Below are positions 36,064 through 46,164 of a stretch of DNA of 64,000 nt, piece after piece; within the stretch, counting starts at the first letter, position 1, and each line of letters begins with the position of its first letter. The notes beneath the pieces were generated by a model. That model was not told where the DNA came from. It ran no database searches and worked only from the letters and a program-made list of their open reading frames with translations. Location of the stretch: positions 426,501-490,500 of the forward strand of contig JACEVL010000019.1 of the NCBI GenBank assembly GCA_020284085.1, in the 5' to 3' direction. The DNA is from Aporrectodea caliginosa (taxonomy: Eukaryota > Annelida > Clitellata > Crassiclitellata > Lumbricidae). Position numbers and translations under genes: made by a program.

Positions 36064-36978
36064 TATCACAAAAGGGTGCAAATGCGCTATAAAAACCGAA
36101 GAGTGTTGCGCTAAAAAATCAAGGGACAGGAAGTAGAGGAGTGGAGGAAGGAGAGGCAGAAGAGAGGTACCGATGGTGGACGATGACGGAAGAATCTTCT
36201 TCAAATTATTTTTTATTCAAAATTTCTTTTGAAGTAAAATACCATCGAGGGAAGCGAGCCTAGACCTAGTTACGACCAAGAAGAATTTCTCTTGGGTAAC
36301 GTTGGTTTTTGATGATTTACTGGTTATTGTAAATTTATGAAGAGTTGAGTCGAAAAGGTGTTGTGGTGGGCGTTTCTGCCAAATGTGCATAGTATTTAAT
36401 GGAGTTTTTTAATCTTATATTTCAGTTTTCTGGTGTGAGGCAGAGTGGAGTCGATAGTCAATTCGAGTGTGTCTTCAAATATCCATCCTGATATGAAACA
36501 CGAATTCGAACTTTCTGTTTTTCTGGTGTGAGGCGGAGTGGAGTCGATAGTCAATTCGAGTGTGTCTTCAAATATCCTTCCTGATATGAAACACGAATTC
36601 GAACTTTCTGTTTTTCTGGTGCTGTATTGTTGTGTGGTATGGATATCAATAGAGACTGAATTGCGTCCCATGTCAGTGAAACTGTGTGTGTTAAGTTAAA
36701 AAGTGTTTGGACACAAATGTTGTGGTATCGTGATAATGAAACTGAATTTGTGATTGAACAGAACTTTCAGGAGTTCTTTTGGTGTGTGTATGTAAAAGAT
36801 AAAATTGTCTATGTTGAGGAGCTTCTTTTTGTTCTTTGTGTATGTAAATAAACATAATAAATGCAAAGGTTGCCTGATGATGTATATGGCAAGTGACACA
36901 CTACACTATCACTGATTAGAAGGATAAATATTTCCCGCAGCTAGGGCATTCCTAAGAACTCACAGGTCCTTTGTGACA
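36064..36978 (+). repeat. 5' LTR of the Gmr1-like element
   Basis: It begins TATCACA (canonical TGTCACA in the 3' copy) and ends TGTGACA. It contains a TATAAAA box near 36,088, two AATAAA-like signals near 36,847-36,860 and a 93-bp tandem duplication at 36,426-36,611. Confidence 0.95.
36426..36611 (+). repeat. 93-bp tandem duplication inside the LTR
   Basis: Two units, each starting TTTTCTGGTGTGAGGC, with a third partial start at 36,612. The same duplication is present in the 3' LTR (from about 42,173), so it predates this insertion. Confidence 0.92.
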
Positions 36979-36980
36979 AA

Positions 36981-36996
36981 TGGTGACAGCGGTGAG
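36981..36996 (+). promoter_or_regulatory. Putative tRNA primer-binding site
   Basis: TGGTGACAGCGGTGAG lies two bases after the 5' LTR. The TGG start is the complement of a tRNA CCA end. I cannot name the tRNA without a comparison. Confidence 0.6.
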
Positions 36997-37000
36997 ATAG

Positions 37001-37070
37001 GAAGATAGGAATATAGGAAGATAGGAATATAGGAAGATAGGAATATAGGAAGATAGGAATATAGGAGGAT
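37001..37070 (+). repeat. GATAGGAATATAG minisatellite in the leader
   Basis: Four or five tandem copies of a ~17-bp unit (ATAGGAAGATAGGAAT) between the primer site and gag. Confidence 0.9.
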
Positions 37071-37245
37071 AGATAGTGGGAGTGATATGTAAGACCTATA
37101 GCTGAAATATCATAACTGTTAGTGTGGTTGCTCGTTTATATGTTGTGTGAGTTGGGTTTATGAGATTGACATTTTTCATTGATGTGTTGTGTTTGAGTGG
37201 TAAATTTTTTGTTTTCTGTGAAGTGTTACAGAAGTTTTTGTTACC

Positions 37246-37749
37246 ATGTCTGACGTGGGGTATTTCATGAAAATTGGAAAAGAGCTTGGATTGGTTGGTG
37301 AAGATTTAATGAAATTTGCGACACAAAGCTTGCATGAGCAACGTGACTTTGAGAGAGAGCAATTGCAGACCTCAAAGGAAAGAGAAAACCAAGAAAGGGA
37401 GGAAAGACGTTTAACGAGAGAGGAGAAACGTAGAGAAGATGAGGAGAGAGAGAAAGTAATACGGTTTGAGTTAGAAGATAAAGAAAGAGCAAGAAGGCAT
37501 GAAATTGAAGTGTTAGCGGTAAAAAGTAAACAAGAGGTAGAATTAGCTAAATTAAAGCAAGAAATTCGAGGTCAGGTATTGACTCAGGAAGATTTTGTGC
37601 AACAAACACCAACTGTACATAAAAGTGCTCGTGTACCAAAATTACCTTTTTTAATGCTGCAGTTGATGACATTGATGCTTATTTACAAAGGTTTGAGTTA
37701 TATGCAACAGCACAAAGTTGGGCTGAAGGTTATTGGGCAACGAATTTAA
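37246..37749 (+). CDS. gag: Gmr1-like gag N-terminal frame
   Basis: The frame starts at a Met in ACCATGT context after the leader. Residues 1-130 are a highly charged helix (REEKRREDEEREK, residues about 58-70), a likely coiled coil that would help gag assembly. The genuine part ends at HKSARVPKLPF (residue 135). Beyond it the frame runs on for about 30 codons of non-gag sequence. The gag sequence continues in the -1 frame at 37,653 (NAAVDDIDAYLQRFELYA). The join falls exactly on a T TTT TTA heptamer, so either programmed -1 frameshifting or the loss of one T from a run explains it. Confidence 0.8.
   Translation: MSDVGYFMKIGKELGLVGEDLMKFATQSLHEQRDFEREQLQTSKERENQEREERRLTREEKRREDEEREKVIRFELEDKERARRHEIEVLAVKSKQEVELAKLKQEIRGQVLTQEDFVQQTPTVHKSARVPKLPFLMLQLMTLMLIYKGLSYMQQHKVGLKVIGQRI
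37647..37653 (+). promoter_or_regulatory. Slippery heptamer T TTT TTA between gag frames
   Basis: In the upstream frame the codons read CCT TTT TTA, the canonical X XXY YYZ arrangement for -1 frameshifting, and the -1 frame continues the gag protein. The position inside gag is unusual. A one-base deletion in a T run is the simpler alternative. Confidence 0.45.
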
Positions 37750-40700
37750 GTGCATTGTTAACAGGTAGGGCTTTGGATGTGTATACAAGACGCTCTGCAG
37801 ATGTTGTTAATGATTATCGAGGGCTCAGGTCTGACTTGTTACATCAGTTTCGATTAACGGTTGCAGGGTATCGAAATAAATTTCTGTCAATGCGATTTGA
37901 AAAGGGAGAAAGCGCATCGCAATTTGTGTCTAGATTAAGCAATGCTTTTGATAGGTATGTTAAACTATCTGAAGTTGACTCTACATATGAAGGTTTACGG
38001 GAATTGTTGGTAAAGGACCATTTCATTGCAAGTTGTGATTCTGATTTGGCATTGTTTTTGAAGGAAAGGGCTCCTAGTAAGATTGAGGAAGCTAAATGTC
38101 TGGCTGATCGCTATTTGGATGCTAGAATGTTTAGTAAAACTAACTTGAAAACCCAAACTGGAGGCAATTTTGTTTCACAGTATGCAGAAAGGCCAAGGTC
38201 TAATGTTAGTGGAAGTAGGTTAGAGAACAATGCTGATTTTGATGTGAAATTAAATAGCAAGATGGATTCTAGTGTTAAGTCTATGCACCCACAAAATACC
38301 TATTCTAAATTGGATAAAAGATGTTTCATTTGTAATCGTTCTGGACATCTGGCGAGAAATTGCAGAACTAAGGTTAACGAAGTGACATCAAGGGAATTTG
38401 CTAATTGTTTTGTTGAAGAATCATTTCAGTGTTCGGAAACTAATAATTTACCCATTGTGAAAGGGACTGTTTTTGGTAATCCTGTTGATGTTTTGCGTGA
38501 CACAGGATGTACTACAATTTTGGTCAAAAGGAAGTATGTTCCTAATTGTGCTTTAACAGGACAGAAGAAGAAATTGGTTTTAATTGATGGTACTGTACAC
38601 ATTGTGCCAACTGCTAAAGTTTTGTTAGAGTCAATGTTTTTCTCTGGAGAAGTTGATGTGTTAGTTGTAGACAGTGCTATGTGTGATGTTGTGTTAGGAA
38701 ATGTTTCAGGAGTAATACCTTGTGTGGAAAATCTCTTGAAGGTAGAGACACCTATTGAACAGGTGGGGGCAGTGACAACTCGGGCCCAATTGGAACGTAA
38801 AAACAAACCATTAAGACCTTTGGTAACCAAGGACATTGATTTTCCTAATGTAAACAAAGATGTATTAAAGCAAATGCAATGTGAGGATTTGAGTTTACAA
38901 ATGTATTTTGATATGGCAAAAACAGGAGAAATAATGGGATTGAGTAATTCTCAGTGTGCACAATTTGAAGTGTCAAAAGGAATATTGTATAGATATCATA
39001 AAACTGGGTCAGGAGTTACTACCAAGCAGTTGATGTTGCCTGTTGCATTAAGGAACAATGTTATAACTCTTGGGCACGATTCTATTATGTCGGGTCATTT
39101 GGGAATTGCACGAACCTGTGAAAGGATTCGAACAAATTTTTATTGGCCAGGTTTGCAGAGTGATGTAGCACGGTTTTGTAAATCTTGTGATGTTTGCCAA
39201 CGATGTGTTCCAAAGGGAAGGGTTGGAAAGGCACCATTGCAAAAAATGCCTATTATTGGAACTGCGTTTCAGAGAATTTCCATGGATTTAATCGGGCCTA
39301 TATCCCCACCATCTGACCGGGGAAATAGATACATTTTGACTGTGATTGATTATGTCACGAGGTATCCTGAGGCTGTAGCTTTACCATCTATTGACACTGA
39401 GCGAGTGGCCGAAGCACTTGTTCAAATTTATTCTCGTATGGGCATTCCTAGTGAAATTTTAACTGATCAAGGTTCACAGTTTGTGTCAGAGTTAATGAGG
39501 GAGGTTGAAAGATTGTTATCCATTAAACATATGGTTAGTTCACCGTATCACCGAGAATGCAACGGACTTTGTGAGAAATTTAATAGCACGCTAAAGCAAA
39601 TGCTTAAGAAGTTGTGTGTAGAAAAACCAAGGGATTGGGATCGCTACTTGGAACCGTTATTGTTTGCATACAGGGAGGTGCCACAAGAATCGTTAGGCTT
39701 TTCTCCATTTGAACTGTTGTATGGGAGACAAATTCGAGGGCCTATGTCAATTCTTAGGGAGTTGTGGACTAATGAAAAACCTAATGAGGAGGTTAAAACC
39801 ACTTACCAGTATGTCAATGATCTTAGGAATCGTATCGAAGAGACTTGTAATCTTGCACATGAGTCATTGATGCATGCACAGTTGAGGTATAAGTCATATT
39901 TTGATCGAAAGGCTAAATTACGAGTTTTGAAACCAGGAGATAAAGTGTTAATTTTACTTCCTACGGATTTAAACAAGTTGGTAATGCAGTGGAAGGGTCC
40001 TTTTGAAGTTCTAGAAAGAGTTGGGGCTACTGATTACAAGATTTGTATCAGGGAAGGAAGAACTAAGATTTTTCACATAAATATGCTAAAACAGTATTTT
40101 GAACGTGAATTAATGGAATCTGTTGGATTTGTAACTGTTATGGAATCAGGTGAATCTAATGATGCAGGTGTTGGATTGGAAGATAGTCAGTTAAGTCATG
40201 ATGTAGAGACAATTGAACATGTAAATGTCAATCCTGAATTGAGTGTTGTTCAAAAGAATGAGATTAAGGAATTGTTGTGTGAATTCTCAGATGTGCTTTC
40301 ATCTAACCCAGGTTTAACTGATTTGGTGGAACATAAGGTAGAACTTGAATGTGATAGACCTGTAAGATGTAAACCTTATCCTGTACCCTTTGCATTGCAA
40401 GATGTTGTGGAGCAGGAAATTGAACAAATGCTAGAGATGGGCATAATTGAGCCTTCTGAATCCCCATATTCATCTCCATTGTTATTGATTCGGAAAAAGG
40501 ATAATACATTTCGACCAGTGATTGACTTTCGGAAATTGAATCGGGTAACCAAATTTGATGGGGAGCCCATGGGAAATCCAGAGATGATTTTTGCCAAAAT
40601 AGCTTCAGACCAATATCTTTCAAAGCTGGATTTTTGTAAAGGATTTTGCCAAATACCTGTAAGGGAACAGGATAAACCGAAAACTGCATTTGTTACTTCG

Positions 40701-41612
40701 CAAGGACTATTTCAGTTTACTAGATTACCTTTTGGTATGGTAAATTCCGGAGCCTCTTATAGCCGGATGATGCGTAAACTTTTGCATGGATTGAAGCATA
40801 TTGATAACTTTGTTGATGATGTGTTAACTCACACTGTTTCTTGGAATAGTCATTTAGAAGCATTGAGGTCACTGATAGTTCGTGTTAGACAGGCACATTT
40901 GACTGTGAAACCATCAAAGTGTTATCTTGGTTATACCAGTATCAATTTTTTGGGGCATGTGCTGGAAAAAGGAAAGATTATGACCGAGTATGATAAAGTG
41001 AAGAAGCTTCTGAACACACCCGATCCCAAAACTAAAAAGGATGTTAGATCATTGCTTGGAATAGCAGGTTACTACCGTCGGTTCATCCCAGGATTTTCCG
41101 AGGTATCTAAGCCACTAACTGATCTGACTAAGAAAGGATCACCCAATATTGTTCCGTGGGGAACAGAGCATGCTGATGCTTTTAACAAATTGAAGCAAAT
41201 GTTAAGTTGTGAACCGGTTTTGAAATTACCTGATTTTACTCGTGAGTTTGTATTGAGAACTGATGCATCCAATGTGGGAATTGGAGGTGTTTTGATGCAG
41301 AAGTACGATGATCAATATTTTCCTGTTATGTATATCAGCAAGAAATTGTTGGATCGTGAACGTAATTATTCTGTCATAGAAAGAGAGTGTTTAGCTGTGG
41401 TTTGGGCTGTTGAGAAGCTACAGAAGTATTTGTATGGTAGAGAGTTTGTGTTGCAGGTTGATCATGAACCGTTGTCATATCTGAATAAAGCACGATTGTC
41501 TAATCCAAGAGTGATGAGATGGGCAATTACTTTACAACCTTACAGATTTAGGGTTGATGTGATAAAAGGACAGGACAATCTTGGTGCTGACTTTTTGAGT
41601 CGTGTGATCTAG
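37653..41612 (+). CDS. pol: Gmr1-like gag-pol polyprotein (capsid, CCHC, PR, INT, RT, RNase H)
   Basis: Open without a stop from 37,653; the first in-frame start-like codon used for numbering is 37,755 (1285 residues). A gag capsid with YRNKFLSMRFEKGESASQF is near 35-55. The zinc knuckle CFICNRSGHLARNC is near 190. The retropepsin VLRDTGC is near 246. The integrase zinc finger runs from H-X-H near 441-447 to C-X2-C near 480. The DDE core has DLIGP, LTDQGSQF and CEKFNSTLK near 510, 570 and 606. The chromatin-facing GPY/F module is WKGPFEV near 746. In the RT, LDFCKGFCQIP is near 960, LPFGMVNSGASYSRMM near 992 and FVDD near 1020. RNase H begins LRTDASNVGIGG near 1168. The end GADFLSRV is typical of the RNase H C-terminus. 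All catalytic residues I looked for are present. The polyprotein would be cut by its own protease. Confidence 0.92.
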   Translation, partial: NAAVDDIDAYLQRFELYATAQSWAEGYWATNLSALLTGRALDVYTRRSADVVNDYRGLRSDLLHQFRLTVAGYRNKFLSMRFEKGESASQFVSRLSNAFDRYVKLSEVDSTYEGLRELLVKDHFIASCDSDLALFLKERAPSKIEEAKCLADRYLDARMFSKTNLKTQTGGNFVSQYAERPRSNVSGSRLENNADFDVKLNSKMDSSVKSMHPQNTYSKLDKRCFICNRSGHLARNCRTKVNEVTSREFANCFVEESFQCSETNNLPIVKGTVFGNPVDVLRDTGCTTILVKRKYVPNCALTGQKKKLVLIDGTVHIVPTAKVLLESMFFSGEVDVLVVDSAMCDVVLGNVSGVIPCVENLLKVETPIEQVGAVTTRAQLERKNKPLRPLVTKDIDFPNVNKDVLKQMQCEDLSLQMYFDMAKTGEIMGLSNSQCAQFEVSKGILYRYHKTGSGVTTKQLMLPVALRNNVITLGHDSIMSGHLGIARTCERIRTNFYWPGLQSDVARFCKSCDVCQRCVPKGRVGKAPLQKMPIIGTAFQRISMDLIGPISPPSDRGNRYILTVIDYVTRYPEAVALPSIDTERVAEALVQIYSRMGIPSEILTDQGSQFVSELMREVERLLSIKHMVSSPYHRECNGLCEKFNSTLKQMLKKLCVEKPRDWDRYLEPLLFAYREVPQESLGFSPFELLYGRQIRGPMSILRELWTNEKPNEEVKTTYQYVNDLRNRIEETCNLAHESLMHAQLRYKSYFDRKAKLRVLKPGDKVLILLPTDLNKLVMQWKGPFEVLERVGATDYKICIREGRTKIFHINMLKQYFERELMESVGFVTVMESGESNDAGVGLEDSQLSHDVETIEHVNVNPELSVVQKNEIKELLCEFSDVLSSNPGLTDLVEHKVELECDRPVRCKPYPVPFALQDVVEQEIEQMLEMGIIEPSESPYSSPLLLIRKKDNTFRPVIDFRKLNRVTKFDGEPMGNPEMIFAKIASDQYLSKLDFCKGFCQIPVREQDKPKTAFVTSQGLFQFTRLPFGMVNSGASYSRMMRKLLHGLKHIDNFVDDVLTHTVSWNSHLEALRSLIVRVRQAHLTVKPSKCYLGYTSINFLGHVLEKGKIMTEYDKVKKLLNTPDPKTKKDVRSLLGIAGYYRRFIPGFSEVSKPLTDLTKKGSPNIVPWGTEHADAFNKLKQMLSCEPVLKLPDFTREFVLRTDASNVGIGGVLMQKYDDQYFPVMYISKKLLDRERNYSVIERECLAVVWAVEKLQKYLYGREFVLQVDHEPLSYLNKARLSNPRVMRWAITLQPYRFRVDVIKGQDNLGADFLSRVI

Positions 41613-41796
41613 AATGTAAATAGAGGATAGGATGAAGTGTAAATACGTTGTGTTATGATTGTGTATTTATCGTTTTTGGTGTACATAATTGATTTTTCTT
41701 TTATATGAGTATATGGTTAAGAACCATTTATATTATGTGTTAGGTGGAGTCTACTTTTGTGATAAGAGAAGAAACAAGTATTTCATGTTTGTTTCT

Positions 41797-41810
41797 AGAA
41801 AAGGGGTTAA
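41797..41810 (+). promoter_or_regulatory. Polypurine tract before the 3' LTR
   Basis: AGAAAAGGGG lies a few bases upstream of the 3' LTR start at 41,811, the expected plus-strand primer. Confidence 0.7.
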
Positions 41811-42726
41811 TGTCACACAAGGGTTTCAAATGCGCTATAAAAACCGAAGAGTGTTGCGCTAAAGAATCAAGGGACAGGAAGTAGAGGAGTGGAGGAAGGA
41901 GAGGCAGAAGAGAGGTACCGATGGTGGACGATGACGGAAGAATCTTCTTCAAATTATTTTTTATTCAAAATTTCTTTTGAAGTAAAATACCATCGAGGGA
42001 AGCGAGCCTAGACCTAGTTACGACCAAGAAGAATTTCTCTTGGGTACGTTGGTTTTTGATGATTTACTGGTTATTGTAAATTTATGAAGAGTTGAGTCGA
42101 AAAGGTGTGGTGGTGGGCGTTTCTGCCAAATGTGCATAGTATTTAATGGAGTTTTTTAATCTTATATTTCAGTTTTCTGGTGTGAGGCAGAGTGGAGTCG
42201 ATAGTCAATTCGAGTTTGTCTTCAAATATCCATCCTGATATGAAACACGAATTCGAACTTTCTGTTTTTCTGGTGTGAGGCGGAGTGGAGTCGATAGTCA
42301 ATTCGAGTGTGTCTTCAAATATCCTTCCTGATATGAAACACGAATTCGAACTTTCTGTTTTTCTGGTGCTGTATTGTTGTGTGGTATGGATATCAATAGA
42401 GACTGAATTGCGTCCCATGTCAGTGAAACTGTGTGTGTTAAGTTAAAAAGTGTTTGGACACAAATGTTGTGGTATCGTGATAATGAAACTGAATTTGTGA
42501 ATGAACAGAACTTTCAGGAGTTCTTTTGGTGTGTGTATGTAAAAGATAAGATTGTCTATGTTGAGGAGCTTCTTTTTGTTCTTTGTGTATGTAAATAAAC
42601 ATAATAAATGCAAAGGTTGCCTTGATGATGTATATGGCAAGTGACACACTACACTATCACTGATTAGAAGGATAAATATTTCCCGCAGCTAGGGCATTCC
42701 TAAGAACTCACAGGTGTTTTGTGACA
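41811..42726 (+). repeat. 3' LTR of the Gmr1-like element
   Basis: TGTCACA at the start and TGTGACA at the end give the short inverted termini. It is nearly identical to the 5' LTR, including the 93-bp tandem duplication. The ATGCC duplication follows at once. Confidence 0.95.
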
Positions 42727-42731
42727 ATGCC

Positions 42732-43640
42732 CCTGTCCGCAATCTTGGTGTTACTTTTGATCCACATCTCTCCTTCTCTAATCACATCTCCAACCTCTTG
42801 CGCTCCTGCTTCATGCACATTCGTGACCTCCGCCGCATCCGACCCATGCTCGACTTCAAAACTGCTTCCACCATTGCTACCTCCATTGTCCACTCAAAGC
42901 TCGACTATTGCAATTCCCTCTTTCTCAACCTTGACGCCACCCAACTACAGCGTCTGCAGCTCATCCAAAACTCACTAGCCAGAGCCGTCACCAGAACGCC
43001 CAAGCATCATGACATCATCTCCAAACCTCAAATCACTCCATTGGTTAAAAATCCCAGAGCGAATTCACTTCAAAGTCCTATCACTAACCTACAACTCTCT
43101 ACAATACTCCCAGCCCAGATATCTCCGCGAACTCTTCACCATCCAGCCAACCCGCTCTACCCGATCACCCTCCGTTCTCACTCTTTCTAGACCCTCGGTC
43201 AATACTCATCTCAAGTTCTCCAACCGAGCAATATCCAACACTGCGCCGCGTCTCTGGAACGATCTACCTCCTGATTTCCGCACTTTTTCGGTTCCTCCAC
43301 CATCATCGCCAATCACCCACCACCATCTGCCTCAGGCTCCTCTATCCATCACCCCCAAGGCTTTCCACTCTGAAACTAAAGTCTCTGCTTTCAAGAACTC
43401 TTATCCTGACTCATACCTGATCCTGTAGCTTCCAATCCTCGACCTAAAAGACACCCGCCTTAACATCTGCTGTGCCCCTCTCTGATCCCCTGGAAACCGG
43501 ACTTGGACCTCCCTCGGACTACTCTTTTGGACAACCCTCTGATTAGACGTAGCGCTCGTGAATAAGCTGGTGCCCTGCGCTTGGCTTTCGAGTGGCGCTT
43601 TAGAAGTTTGGAGATTACGACTACGATTACGATTACGAAA
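42732..43640 (+). mobile_element. L2-type LINE (family B), 3' portion after the Gmr1-like insertion
   Basis: Continues the RT interrupted at 36,063. It carries PVRNLGVTFDPHLSFSNHI, SKLDYCNSLFLNL, LKSHHWLKIP-like LKSLHWLKIPERIHFKVL, then PRLWNDLPPDFR. The 3' UTR has GCGCTCGTGAATAAGCTGG, GAGTGGCGCTTTAGAA and a GATTACGATTACG tail (about 43,612-43,640). Frame changes near 43,020 and the lack of a 5' end make it non-functional. The tail is the type example for family B in this window. Confidence 0.88.
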
Positions 43641-43704
43641 CTTCGTTACGCGTATTGTATGTTTTGACTAGTCTGGACTACAGTAATGACAAAAATTTGT
43701 ATGT

Positions 43705-44314
43705 ATGCATGCATTTATGTGTTTTATACATGTAGACTCATTGAAGACTGCAACGTCTGGTTTCATTTTCCAACAGGATGGTGCGCCTACTCATACGGCA
43801 AGGTTGGCTCAAGGCTTTATTGCCACCAACGGCAGTGAATTCATTGGCAAAGATGAATGGCCACTAAACTCTCCAGACATTTCGTCACAAACCGATGAAC
43901 ATTGACGAGCTGAAAAAGTCTTGCAGCTAATGTGAGACCAGCTGCCGCAGAACTCAATCAACAAGGCCATACTGAGCTTCACAAAAAGACTTCGAGCTTG
44001 TGTGAAAGCTAGGGGTGGTCACTTTGAACATGCCTTGTGATAAACTGCTCAACAGATTTCTGATTTCGTAATGAAATATGATTTAATTTGACATTGTATA
44101 TTGCAAGTGACTGTCCATTTTTCTTCGGAAATTTGAAAATACAATATTTAAACAGCTGTAACTTTTGAAGCTATGAAGATTGCTTAGTTAAATTTTCGAG
44201 GATTGTTTAGAAAGTATTCCTCTGTAAATCCAGAAATTGTAGTAAAATAATCTCAATTTTTTTGCGGATAAATTGCATTTTATCCGGTGGGAAATATTTT
44301 ATTGGGCCACCTTG
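43705..44314 (+). mobile_element. mariner-type transposon, 3' half
   Basis: It contains FIFQQDGAPTHTARLAQ and GKDEWPLNSPD, the region between the second and third catalytic acids of a Tc1/mariner transposase, then a C-terminal RLRACVKARGGHFEHAL and a stop. The NPxDY residues after NSPD are lost by a small deletion. The 3' terminus reads TATTGGGCCACCTTG followed by TA (44,315-44,316), a typical mariner end. No left TIR is found. It is a different family from the long-TIR mariner at 7.2 kb. Confidence 0.8.
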
Positions 44315-44316
44315 TA

Positions 44317-45150
44317 TGTATAGGGTTGACTTTGTAGCGACATTTCAAATCCAAACGAGCGTTAAACATTTTTGTTTAACAAATCTATACTGCCGTCGTT
44401 TAAATCGAGTTGAAAATGGTTGTTGAGTTGCCTCTGTCGCAAAAGTAGCCTACGGCTGGGGAAGATAGTCCCAATGCATTAGAAGTCATTATGCCCCCCC
44501 CACCCCACGGCAACGCGACAAGACCAAGAATGCATAATAATTGATTCGAGACAGGAACAGAAACTGTAATCTGGAAGCACACAACGAGTACTGCATTTTA
44601 CAAAGCAATCTTAGCCAACGCAGTATTTCTAGCGTGTAGTAACGTGATGCACTTCGAAAGACCACAAAATTTAGCTTTGTTGAACTGGTAGCAAGGGCAA
44701 GGGCATGATTGAAGTCAAACTTGAGTCTTTACAGATAATGGATACATACGTAAGCCTACATTATATAAATTGTGCACTTGATTTGGAGATCATAGGTTTA
44801 AGCCCTAAGAGGTCGTTTTAAAAAGCCGTTTGGTTAAAGTTAACGTTTTGAAGGAATCAAAATTATTACGAAGCATCTAACTGCATCTTCTGCCAAATAT
44901 CCACGCCTAAGATTCACATTTTGGTGTAACCGTGCGCGCGTTACAAATTTTATTATAATAATAATATTGCATATTTAGGACAAAGAGTTATTAAAGACGT
45001 CATTGAAGCTGATCATGCTGTAGTCAGTTTGATTTATGAAAGACAGTTGTCGTGTTAAACCATGAATTGTATCTGTCTAGAAGCATCTGACTCAGTGAAT
45101 ACCGATGCCATCACCTCGTGATCTGCATTGTCATTTTTTTTATATCAAAC
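44317..45150. other. Unrecognised interval
   Basis: No recognised exon or element. A short CCCCCCCACCCC run is near 44,493-44,506. Confidence 0.45.
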
Positions 45151-45390
45151 TTAGCCTTCGCCCGATTCTGTCTGATTAGGCTTAGTAGACTCGCAAGCAT
45201 TTGTGCTTTTCAGAAGAAGTACCGGTATAAAGTGCAGCTTATAATATTCATCCTCCTTCAGAGCCAAAAGGCCAAAGAAAACAATAGTGATCAGGATCAG
45301 ATCGGCTGTCAGTAGAATATCTCGAAATGACCCAAGTGACAACATCTGATTATAGCACAGAATTAAGCAATTGCAAGAAACCATTAACAA
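45151..45390 (-). other. Minus-strand open frame with a hydrophobic segment, possible exon remnant
   Basis: 79 open codons with one strongly hydrophobic stretch (LLTADLILITIVFFGLLAL) followed by charged residues, like a single transmembrane helix. No splice sites that clearly define an exon. It lies 0.6 kb from the possible receptor remnant at 45,955-46,164 on the same strand, which is the only reason to link them. Confidence 0.2.
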
Positions 45391-45954
45391 TAAAAGTCAA
45401 TTCGTAGTAAGTTGCAGAGTTTTGTCAGCGTGCGTGCAAATATCTTTTCTAACGAAGGATTCCATGCATGGCCAATCATGATGATGTCTTTAAGAATGGA
45501 CATACCTTCATCTGTTGAAGTTGATTGAGACATCGTGTATTCTCTCATATTCAAACAATCACAACAAGAAACATAGCTATTTAATAGCGTTAGGGTTCAT
45601 CGGTAAGAGAATAGTTCTAAAATAACTAGTCATGATTGGAATTCATTGCTTCATCGTTTTAGACACAGAGGCAAGACACGAGCAACTTGCCCATGCCACT
45701 CTAATAACCAGTAATGAATCAAAGTCATCTGAAAATCTAAACCTCACATAAAGTATCGTTGTTAACTTGCATATGAGACACAAAATTGTTGAATTAGGTC
45801 AATCGAGAGAGTGATGGAATGTATATTCAAACGATTGAACTCAATACGTAACGGCAATTATAGGCCTAAATCTGTTCTATGGACTGAATATCTACCCTCT
45901 TCATTCTATTCACAAAACTTTCTGTCCACCTATGATATGCATGCACAGTTACTA

Positions 45955-46164
45955 TTACTTAATGTTTTCGTTGACCTGAGCGGAATTTAGCCAAATAATC
46001 CTTCCCGTTTTCAGATAAATATTAAGGTTTTTCTGTGTGCTTTCAGCATCCGCTTTCTCTTTCGCCGACCGCAGAAACGAGAGCGTGAATGTATTTCTGA
46101 TCGTTGGGATTTCCATGAGCATGAAAACTTTCCGACAGGAACAGTTAGACCTATAACTTTGCAA
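45955..46164 (-). pseudogene. Possible Methuselah/adhesion-type GPCR fragment
   Basis: The minus strand reads a hydrophobic start, then LRSAKEKADAESTQKNLNIY followed by LK. A basic S-A-K plus ...KNL.IYLK phrase resembles the third intracellular loop leading into helix 6 of class B/Methuselah-like receptors. Helix 6 itself does not follow: the sequence turns into an unrelated short tail and stops. No clear donor site is seen at the break. This could be a gene fragment or a chance likeness, and the receptor call is tentative. Confidence 0.25.

Larger units (their letters stand above)
36064..42726 (+). mobile_element. Complete Gmr1-like Ty3/Gypsy retrotransposon (integrase before RT)
   Basis: A 6,663-bp element with 915/916-bp LTRs, a primer-binding site, gag, one long gag-pol frame and a purine tract before the 3' LTR. 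It is flanked by a 5-bp duplication ATGCC (36,059-36,063 and 42,727-42,731). In the pol frame the order is PR-INT-RT-RH, as in Ty1/copia, although the RT and integrase (with GPF module) are of Ty3/Gypsy type. This order defines the Gmr1 group known from deuterostomes and some other animals. The LTRs differ by about ten substitutions and three small indels by eye, so insertion is recent relative to its surroundings. Confidence 0.93.

Noticed and set aside
38426..38857. 143-codon minus-strand ORF inside the Gmr1-like pol
   Set aside because: Shadow of the sense-strand polyprotein.
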